Of a stretch of DNA of 64,000 nt, positions 34,546-41,982 are shown piece after piece (within the stretch, counting starts at the first letter, position 1; every line of letters begins with the position of its first letter). The position numbers and the translations under genes are program-made. The DNA is from JACVRW01 sp036519295 (GTDB taxonomy: Bacteria > Actinomycetota > Thermoleophilia > Solirubrobacterales > Thermoleophilaceae). The stretch spans positions 21,217 to 85,216 of the forward strand of contig DATDLN010000070.1 of NCBI GenBank assembly GCA_036519295.1, given 5' to 3'. Below the pieces are notes generated by a model that saw only the letters and a list, made by a program, of their open reading frames with translations, did no database searches and was not told the DNA's origin.

Positions 34546-34863
34546 CTAGTCCTCGGGCTCCTCGTCCTCGTCGAGGTCCGGCTCGTCGCCGTCCTCGACG
34601 GCGGCCTCGCTGACGGCGCGGCCGTCGCCGCCGTGATAGGCGGCCTGAAAGCTCTCTAGCAGCTCGTCGCGCCGCGCTTCGTCCACCGGAACCTCGTCCG
34701 AGACCAGCACCCAATCGGCGCCCTCGAACTCCTCCAGGTTGAAGATCTCGCCATCGATCGACGGCGAGTCGTCAACGACGATCATCACCTCGGTCTGCGG
34801 GTTCAGGTAGCAGCCGGGACGCAGCAGCGCATCCTCGAGCTCGAACAGTCGGTCGTTGGCCAT
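34546..34863 (-). CDS. Acidic small protein of unknown function
   Basis: A 105-residue, strongly acidic protein. The first 75 residues look folded (LFELEDALLRPGCYLNPQTE, then ADWVLVSDEVPVDEARRDEL), and the last 25 are almost wholly Asp/Glu/Pro (DGDEPDLDEDEEPED). One Cys. No family is recognised. It ends 6 bases from the convergent ferritin-like gene. Confidence 0.6.
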   Translation of the reverse strand: MANDRLFELEDALLRPGCYLNPQTEVMIVVDDSPSIDGEIFNLEEFEGADWVLVSDEVPVDEARRDELLESFQAAYHGGDGRAVSEAAVEDGDEPDLDEDEEPED

Positions 34864-34898
34864 GTCGAGCCCACCCTATACCCAGAACGGGGGCGAAA

Positions 34899-35318
34899 TC
34901 ATCCCCCTAGCGCACGAAGCTGGCGATCGATCTCGGCCTCGACGTCGAGCGGCTCCTTGCCCTGGCGCCGGCGCCGCTCGTTGCGGGCGATCACGAGCTG
35001 ACGCACCTCCTCGCGGAGCGTCGGGTCGTGCTCGGGCGAGCCGCGCATCAGCGCCGCCAGCTCGGCGTCGACGTCCAACGGAGGCTCGCCGCGAGCCGCG
35101 CGGCGCGCCGACTTCGCCTCGAGCATCTGGCGAATCTCCTCGCGCGCCTCGGCGTCTGATCCAGGACGTGGCGCGGACGGAGTGGGCCGCTCGCGCTCCA
35201 TGCTGAGCTCGCCCATCCCGATGCGCCGGTAGAGGCGGCCGCTGCCCCAGTAGCTGACCACGGCGACCACGATCGCGACCGCGCACGCCGCGATCAACAC
35301 CGTGCCGAAGGCACCCAT
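34899..35318 (-). CDS. Membrane-anchored protein with two tandem repeats
   Basis: A 139-residue protein: one transmembrane helix (VLIAACAVAIVVAVVSYWGS), then a cytoplasmic tail with two copies of a roughly 34-residue unit. Unit 1 begins REEIRQMLEAKSARRAARGE and unit 2 begins REEVRQLVIARNERRRRQGK, and both continue with PLDV(D/E)AE. The unit resembles the short helical SHOCT-type modules. Function unknown. The ATG at 35318 is chosen because it precedes the membrane helix directly. Confidence 0.65.
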   Translation of the reverse strand: MGAFGTVLIAACAVAIVVAVVSYWGSGRLYRRIGMGELSMERERPTPSAPRPGSDAEAREEIRQMLEAKSARRAARGEPPLDVDAELAALMRGSPEHDPTLREEVRQLVIARNERRRRQGKEPLDVEAEIDRQLRALGG

Positions 35319-35342
35319 GGCGAACAGTCTGAACTGCTGTAA

Positions 35343-35376
35343 CCTCTTTGCAAGAGGATTGACTGACGAATCAATC
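35343..35376. promoter_or_regulatory. Hairpin and palindrome upstream of acyl-CoA dehydrogenase gene
   Basis: Two adjacent symmetric elements: CCTCTT-TGC-AAGAGG (35343-35357) and GATTGA-N8-TCAATC (35357-35376), where the second contains TTGACTGACGAATCAA. They lie 44 bases before the GTG of the acyl-CoA dehydrogenase gene and just upstream of the divergent membrane protein. The TGACTGA-type palindrome is reminiscent of operators of TetR-type fatty-acid-degradation regulators; that is an inference. Confidence 0.45.
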
Positions 35377-35419
35377 GGGTGGCCGAAAGCCGCTCGGGGG
35401 CCAAGGAGCAGCAAGCAAA

Positions 35420-36592
35420 GTGGTCGATTTCAACCTCACCGACGAGCAGAAGGACATCCGCGAGCTCGCCCACGACTTCGCGGAGAGGGAGATCCGTCCC
35501 GTCGCCTGGGACCTGGACCGAGACTCCACCTTCCCGCACGAGATCGTGCAGAAGGCATGGGAGGTCGGGCTCATGAACTCCCATATCCCCGAGCAGTACG
35601 GCGGGCCCGGCCTCGACTATCTCACCGGTTGTCTCATCGAGGAGGAGCTCGGCTGGGGCTGTTCCGGCATCGGCACCACCCTGATGTGCAACGGCCTCGC
35701 CACCGCCCCCGTGGCCCTCGGGGGTTCCGACGAAGTCAAGAAGGAGTACCTCGGAATGCTCACCGAGGAGCCCAAGCTGGCCTCCTTCTGCCTCACCGAG
35801 CCGGACGCCGGCTCCGACGTGTCGGGCATGCGGACCACCGCCGTGAAGAAGGGCGACAAGTACGTCATCAACGGCACCAAGTGCTTCATCACGAACGGCT
35901 CGCACGCCAGCTGGTACACGGTCTATGCGAAGACCGACAAGGAGGCCGGCCACCGCGGCATCTCTGCCTTCGTGGTCCCGCGTGACGCCGGCGTGGTCGT
36001 CGACAAGAAGGAGGACAAGCTCGGCCAGCGCGCCTCCGACACGGCGATGATCTCGTTCAACGACGTCGAGATCCCGGCGGGCAACCTGATCGGCGAGGAG
36101 AACAAGGGCTTCAAGCTCGCCATGATGACCCTCGACCGCACGCGCCCGGGGGTGTCGGCTATGGCGGTCGGCATCGCCCAGGCCGCCTTCGAGTACGCGC
36201 GCGACTATGCCAAGGAGCGCGTCCAGTTCGGCGTGCCGATCGCGATGCACCAGGCGATCCAGTTCATGATCGCCGACATGGCGACCAAGGTCGAGGCGGC
36301 CCGCCTGCTCACCTGGAAGTCGGCCGTGCTGCTCGACAGGGGCGAGCGCAACACGCTTGCCTCCTCGCACGCCAAGCGCTTCGCCGCAGACTCCGCGATG
36401 GAGGTGACCGTCGACGCCGTGCAGGTCTACGGCGGCTACGGCTTCATCAAGGAGTACCCGGTCGAGAAGCTGATGCGGGACGCGAAGATCATGCAGCTCT
36501 ACGAGGGCACGTCGCAGATCCAGCGCCTCGTGATCGCCCGCGAGGTCCTGATGCCGCGCCGGGTCGAGGAGCCCGCGCCGGCGGCCGCCTGA
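35420..36592 (+). CDS. Acyl-CoA dehydrogenase
   Basis: A 390-residue flavoprotein catalysing the first step of fatty-acid beta-oxidation (acyl-CoA to trans-2-enoyl-CoA, electrons to ETF). Signatures: ASFCLTEPDAGSDVSGMRTT, DAVQVYGGYGFIKEYPVEKL, and the catalytic Glu in QLYEGTSQIQRLVIAREVL. The length is typical. It starts with GTG with an AGGAG about 11 bases upstream. It heads a rightward series with the FadN-type genes about 1 kb downstream. Chain-length preference cannot be read from sequence. Confidence 0.95.
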   Translation: MVDFNLTDEQKDIRELAHDFAEREIRPVAWDLDRDSTFPHEIVQKAWEVGLMNSHIPEQYGGPGLDYLTGCLIEEELGWGCSGIGTTLMCNGLATAPVALGGSDEVKKEYLGMLTEEPKLASFCLTEPDAGSDVSGMRTTAVKKGDKYVINGTKCFITNGSHASWYTVYAKTDKEAGHRGISAFVVPRDAGVVVDKKEDKLGQRASDTAMISFNDVEIPAGNLIGEENKGFKLAMMTLDRTRPGVSAMAVGIAQAAFEYARDYAKERVQFGVPIAMHQAIQFMIADMATKVEAARLLTWKSAVLLDRGERNTLASSHAKRFAADSAMEVTVDAVQVYGGYGFIKEYPVEKLMRDAKIMQLYEGTSQIQRLVIAREVLMPRRVEEPAPAAA

Positions 36593-36642
36593 GCAGCTCG
36601 GCGCGAAGGTCCCCCGGGCAACTCCTGTCAGCATTGGGCTGC

Positions 36643-37095
36643 GTGAGCAGCTCGAAACGCGAGCGCAGCCGCCAGGCTGTGCGCGATGCCGTCTCCCAGG
36701 CGGGAGGTCTCGAGGCGGCGGTTTCGCCGCGGGCGCGCCCACAGGATCCCTTCACCGGCGAATTGCGCCGCCGGGACGTGCTCCCGCTGCTCGTCCTGCA
36801 CCTCATAGGCCAGGGGCCGAGCTACGGCAACCAGCTGATGGAGCGGATCGCGGGGATGACCGAGGGCGTCCTGTCGGTGAATCCGAACACGATGTACCCG
36901 CTGCTGCGCCGGCTCGAGGAGCGGGGCTGGATCGAGGGGAAGTGGGAGCACCCGGAGCGCCGCACTCGCCGCTACTACTCGCTCACCGCCGACGGCCGCG
37001 AGGAGTACGAGCGGCTGGTCGATGAGGTGCGGCCGTTCCTCGACTCGGTCAAGGCGTCGATCGAGGAGATCGTGCGCGAGGTCTACGGCCGGTGA
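36643..37095 (+). CDS. PadR-family transcriptional regulator
   Basis: A 150-residue winged-helix protein: LPLLVLHLIGQGPSYGNQLM, NTMYPLLRRLEERGWIEGKW and RRYYSLTADGREEYERLVDE. An N-terminal extension of about 40 residues precedes the domain. The GTG at 36643 is used; a TTG three codons earlier is possible. Its stop overlaps the next SRPBCC gene by 4 bases (GTGA). It may control the beta-oxidation genes on both sides. Confidence 0.88.
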   Translation: MSSSKRERSRQAVRDAVSQAGGLEAAVSPRARPQDPFTGELRRRDVLPLLVLHLIGQGPSYGNQLMERIAGMTEGVLSVNPNTMYPLLRRLEERGWIEGKWEHPERRTRRYYSLTADGREEYERLVDEVRPFLDSVKASIEEIVREVYGR

Positions 37096-37547
37096 GGACC
37101 GCCAGGGCGGAGGCGGAGGTCGTGCTGACCCCCGAGGCCGCCCTGCGCCTGTGGACCGACCCGACGCGGTGGGCCACCTTCGTCGAAGGCTTCGCGAGCG
37201 TGATCGAGCAGGACCCGGGTTGGCCGGGTGAGGGCTCTCGGCTCGTTTGGGAGTCGGTTCCGGCCGGCCGCGGCCGGGTGACCGAGAAGGTCGTGCGTGG
37301 AGCCGCCGCCGACCGCTTCGCCACGCAGGTCTTCGAGGAACGGCTCATGGGGGTGCAGACGTTCCGAGCGGCCGAGAGCGAGGCCGGCTCGCGCGTGGAG
37401 CTGAGCCTCGAGTACACGCTCACGAAATACGGGCCGCTCGGCGGCCTGGCGGACGCCATCTTCATCCGGCGCGCGCTCCGCGACGCCATGAGCCGCACCC
37501 TCTCTCGCTTCGCGGTAGAGGCGGAGGAGGAAGCCGGGCTGCGGTAG
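37092..37547 (+). CDS. SRPBCC-fold protein
   Basis: A 151-residue START/polyketide-cyclase-like protein: EVVLTPEAALRLWTDPTRWA, then GSRLVWESVPAGRGRVTEKV and a C-terminal helical end (ALRDAMSRTLSRFAVEAEEE). It is coupled to the PadR gene by a GTGA overlap. PadR and SRPBCC genes travel together here much as ArsR and SRPBCC do elsewhere in the window, suggesting that the SRPBCC protein handles the ligand sensed by the regulator. Confidence 0.78.
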   Translation: MRTARAEAEVVLTPEAALRLWTDPTRWATFVEGFASVIEQDPGWPGEGSRLVWESVPAGRGRVTEKVVRGAAADRFATQVFEERLMGVQTFRAAESEAGSRVELSLEYTLTKYGPLGGLADAIFIRRALRDAMSRTLSRFAVEAEEEAGLR

Positions 37548-37558
37548 CCTGCGCGGCC

Positions 37559-38417
37559 GTGTTCGTCTTCAAAGCCGCCGCCGTGGGGGCGGGGACCATG
37601 GGCGGGGAGATCGCCCAGGTCGTCGCCGCCGCCGGCATACCGGTCGTCCTGAAGGACGTGAAACAGGAGTTCGTGGATGCGGGCCTCGCGAAGGCCCGCG
37701 AGGTGACCCAGGCCCAGTTCGCGGGGCTGGTCGCGAAGGACAAGATCTCCCAGGAGGACGCCGACCGCCAGCTCGAGGAGGTGCTCGGCCGCATCACGGG
37801 CGCCACCGATTACGAGGGCTTCGGCGACGTCGACTTCGTGATCGAGGCCGTTCCGGAGCGGATGGAGATCAAGCAGACCGTCTTCGGCGAGCTCGACGAG
37901 CTGACGCCCGGGCACGCGATCCTCGCCTCCAACACCTCCTCGCTCTCAGTCACGGAGATGGCCGAGGCCACGCTCCGCCCGGACAAGGTTTGCGGCTTCC
38001 ACTTCTTCTACCCGGCGTCGATGATGCGCCTGATCGAGGTCATCGAGGGAGAGGAGACCTCGGAGGAGACGCTGCACGCGGCGGCGACCTTCGCCCAGGC
38101 CATACGCAAGACGCCGATCCGCTGCGGCGAGGTGCCGGGCTTCGTGGTCAACCGAATCCTGAACTCGGCGGTGTCCGAGGTCTGGCGCGTGACCGAAGAG
38201 GAGGGGCTCGAGGTCGAGGAGGTCGACAAGCTGATCAAGGACTCGGGCACCGTCCCCATGGGGCCCTTCTTCCTCACCGATCTGCTGGGCCTCGACACGG
38301 TGCTGCACGTGGCCGAGCACCTGCGAGAGTCGTACGGCGAGCGCTTCTACGTCTCGTCGCGGATGAAGGAGCTGGTGGAGGCGGGCAACCTAGGCCAGAA
38401 GACCGGAAAGGGTTTCT

Positions 38418-38434
<17 letters not shown>
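37559..38434 (+). CDS. 3-hydroxyacyl-CoA dehydrogenase (FadN-type, first part)
   Basis: A 291-residue protein: the NAD-binding domain (KAAAVGAGTMGGEIAQVVAA) and first C-terminal domain (GFVVNRILNSAVSEVWRVTE) of 3-hydroxyacyl-CoA dehydrogenase. The catalytic His is in VCGFHFFYPASMMRLIEVI, with Glu in the following VIEGEETSE. It oxidises 3-hydroxyacyl-CoA with NAD+. It starts with GTG 11 bases after the SRPBCC stop. It ends inside the start of the next gene, which continues the FadN domain order. Confidence 0.92.
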
Positions 38435-39517
<1,083 letters not shown>

Positions 39518-39521
<4 letters not shown>

Positions 39522-40273
39522 GCACCACCTCCACCGCCGCCGCCCGGGTGGCGGACCTGCTGCGCGGTGCCGAGCGCGCAGTGGTGCTGACCGGGGCGGG
39601 CATCTCCGTCCCCTCCGGCATCCCCGACTTTCGCAGCCCCGGCAGCGGGCTGTGGGAGAACCACGACCCGATGGAGGTCGCGCACATCGACGCCTGGCGG
39701 CGCGACCCGGATCGGTTCTGGAGCTTCTACAGCCAGCGCTTCACCACCCTGACCGACAAGGAGCCGAACGCGGCGCACTTCGCGCTGGCCGAGCTCGAGC
39801 GCCGTGGGCTCATCCGGGGCGTCATCACTCAGAACATCGACCGGCTCCACCGGAGGGCCGGCACCGAGCGCCTCATCGAGGTGCACGGCTCGATCGAGTG
39901 GAGCGTCTGCCTGAGCTGCGGGGAGAGGGTCCGGATCGACCGCGTGATCGAGCTGCTGGAGGCCGGCCACGGAGCGCCGCGCTGCCCGACCTGCGGGGTC
40001 CCACTCAAGCCCGAGGTCGTGCTCTTCGGCGAGCTGCTGCCAGAGCGGGCGCTTGCCGAGGCGCAGGACCTGGCGATGGCGGCCGACCTGATGCTGTGCG
40101 TCGGCTCGTCGCTCGAGGTCTACCCCGTCGCCGGCCTACCCGCGATGACCCGCGGCGGCGGCGGGCGGCTCGCGCTGATCACGCAGGGGCCCACGCCGTA
40201 CGACGGCGACGCCGAGGTCAAGCTGGACGGCGACGTGGTCGAGGAGCTGCGGGCGGTCCTCGCCGCGCTCTAG
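39518..40273 (+). CDS. Sir2-family NAD-dependent protein deacylase
   Basis: A 251-residue sirtuin: VVLTGAGISVPSGIPDFRSP (NAD binding), GVITQNIDRLHRRAG, catalytic His in IEVHGSIEWSV, a zinc ribbon CLSCGERV...CPTCGVPL, and LMLCVGSSLEVYPVAGLP. It removes acetyl or other acyl groups from lysine using NAD+. It begins with GTG overlapping the hydratase stop by 4 bases (GTGA), so it is translated with the beta-oxidation enzymes whose acyl-CoA products can acylate proteins. Confidence 0.94.
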
Positions 40274-40276
40274 AGC

Positions 40277-41032
40277 GTGGATCCCGAGGGCAGGGTGGCG
40301 CTGGTGACCGGCGCCGCGGCGGGCACCGGCCGAGCGATCGCGCTTCGACTGGGCATCGAGGGTGCGGTCGTAGTAGTCGCCGACATCGACGCCGAGCGCG
40401 GGCAGGAGACCGTACGCATGGTGGAGGCGCGAGGAGGCCGCGCGAGGTTCGTGAGGGCGGACGTCACCCACGACGATGACGTGCAACGAATGGTCGCCTT
40501 TGCCGATCAGGGACGCGGCGGTCCGCAGATCCTCGTCAACAACGCGGGCGGGGGCGGCCATGTCGAGCCGCACTTCCCCGACGCGACCCCATCGCAATGG
40601 AGCGCGACGCTTGATCTGAACCTGCGCAGCGCGATGCTCGCCACCCAGATCGCGGTCGACCCTATGCGCACGGGCGGCGGCGGGGCAGTGGTGAACGTCG
40701 CCTCGACCGCGGGGCTGGGTTTCGCCGCCTATCAGTCGCCGGAGTACGGCGCCGCGAAGGCGGGTCTCATCCGCTTTACCGCTGCGCTCGCGGAGCTGCA
40801 AGAGCGGATGAACGTGCGGGTGAACTGCGTGGTGCCCGACTGGATCGCGACCCAGCGAGCCCAGGACGAGCTTGCGCGGATGACGCCGGACGAACGCGCC
40901 GCTGCGCCGCCGCCGGTGGCAATGGAGGAGGTTGCTGACGCGGTCGTCGAGCTCGTCCGTGACGACGGCCTGGCCGGCAGGGTGATGGTGCTGTGGGGCG
41001 GTGAGCCTCGCCGGCTGCTGGACACAGGTTGA
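40277..41032 (+). CDS. Short-chain dehydrogenase/reductase
   Basis: A 251-residue classical SDR: ALVTGAAAGTGRAIALRLGI (nucleotide binding; GxxxGTG variant), ILVNNAGGGGHVE, catalytic Ser in VVNVASTAGLGFA and YxxxK in SPEYGAAKAGLI. The Asp in VVVADIDAERG suggests NAD(H). It starts with GTG 3 bases after the sirtuin stop, so it is the last gene of the beta-oxidation run. Substrate unknown; a 3-oxoacyl reductase role is possible. Confidence 0.9.
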   Translation: MDPEGRVALVTGAAAGTGRAIALRLGIEGAVVVVADIDAERGQETVRMVEARGGRARFVRADVTHDDDVQRMVAFADQGRGGPQILVNNAGGGGHVEPHFPDATPSQWSATLDLNLRSAMLATQIAVDPMRTGGGGAVVNVASTAGLGFAAYQSPEYGAAKAGLIRFTAALAELQERMNVRVNCVVPDWIATQRAQDELARMTPDERAAAPPPVAMEEVADAVVELVRDDGLAGRVMVLWGGEPRRLLDTG

Positions 41033-41036
41033 CGCG

Positions 41037-41050
41037 ATCAGCCGGCTGAT
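41037..41050. repeat. Perfect 14-base palindrome
   Basis: ATCAGCCGGCTGAT begins 4 bases after the SDR stop codon. No T-run follows, so it is a weak terminator candidate. Nothing else is seen in the 115-base gap. Confidence 0.25.
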
Positions 41051-41147
41051 TGTTCGAGTGAGTCCTGCCGGGCGGCGGGACCGGCGAGGTGATTCCAGCC
41101 CGCCGGATGCCGCGGCGCGTGAAGATTCCGGGTCCGAGACGTAAACG

Positions 41148-41888
41148 TCAGCGGCCCAGGCGGCGGCGCCTGATGGTGGCCTCCATCGCGGCCACCGCTT
41201 CCTCAAGCTCGGCCGTGGTCCGCCCCTCGAGCGCCGCGCCCGCGGCGCTCCTGATCCGATCGCGCTGATCGACTGGGGCCCCCTCGCCCAGCTCGGCGAT
41301 CAGCGCCTCGAGCGCTATACGCGCCTCGAGCGCCGCCTCCCGCTCGCGCCCCGCGTTCAGGTCCACCCGGGCGCGCAGTACGTGCTCCTCCGCCAGGAGC
41401 GCCTTCTCGCGCCCACCCAAGAGAGCCGCGAAGCGCTCGTCCGGCGCCTGCATGGAGCGCCGCGGTCGCCTCGCCCCGGCGCGCGGCAGTTCGACTGCGT
41501 CCGCGAAACGCCCCTCGGCCACGGCCTCGCCCGACCCGTAGCCGACCCGGCACGCCAACGCGTGGTCCGGCGACACGTCGGCGGCGTACGGGTCGCCCGC
41601 CGCCGCTCGCTGCGCCGCGCGCGCGCGGTTCACCACGCGGAAGGCGGCTTCGACCTCGGCCCCGACGGCCTCGTCGTTCCCGCGCAGGACGGCCAGCCAA
41701 GACTCGGCCTCCTCGCACGATCCGAACGGCTCCGGCCGCACGACCGTTGCCCGCGCCGTGGGCACCGGCTCGGGATCCGCGCTCTCGACAGGCCGCGGCC
41801 GCCGGCCCCGGAGCAGCCGCCGCTCGGGAGCGGCGAGCGTTCGCAGCACGAGCACCGCCTCGGTCGGGCCGTCCTCGCGCCCGCGCAC
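41148..41888 (-). CDS. Hypothetical protein, helical, N-terminus uncertain
   Basis: A 246-residue protein from the first usable start (GTG 41888). It has a mixed N-terminus (VLVLRTLAAPERRLLRGRRP) and a long helical C-terminal half (ALEARIALEALIAELGEGAP). No family is recognised. The frame upstream of the GTG stays open and reads like protein (GFVQVEFGFLLGPVDGRYL), yet no ATG, GTG or TTG occurs there. The true start may be non-canonical or hidden by an indel. It lies 94 bases downstream of the wall hydrolase gene on the same strand. Confidence 0.6.
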   Translation of the reverse strand: MRGREDGPTEAVLVLRTLAAPERRLLRGRRPRPVESADPEPVPTARATVVRPEPFGSCEEAESWLAVLRGNDEAVGAEVEAAFRVVNRARAAQRAAAGDPYAADVSPDHALACRVGYGSGEAVAEGRFADAVELPRAGARRPRRSMQAPDERFAALLGGREKALLAEEHVLRARVDLNAGREREAALEARIALEALIAELGEGAPVDQRDRIRSAAGAALEGRTTAELEEAVAAMEATIRRRRLGR

Positions 41889-41982
41889 CAGGTAGCGGCC
41901 GTCGACCGGGCCCAGAAGGAAGCCGAACTCGACTTGGACGAATCCGAAGGGAGCGTTGAGGGCCGGCTGGGGTGCCGTCGAA

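Noticed and set aside
41037..41050. Palindrome after the SDR gene as a transcription terminator
   Set aside because: The stem would be only 5 bases with a CCGG loop and is not followed by a T-run.
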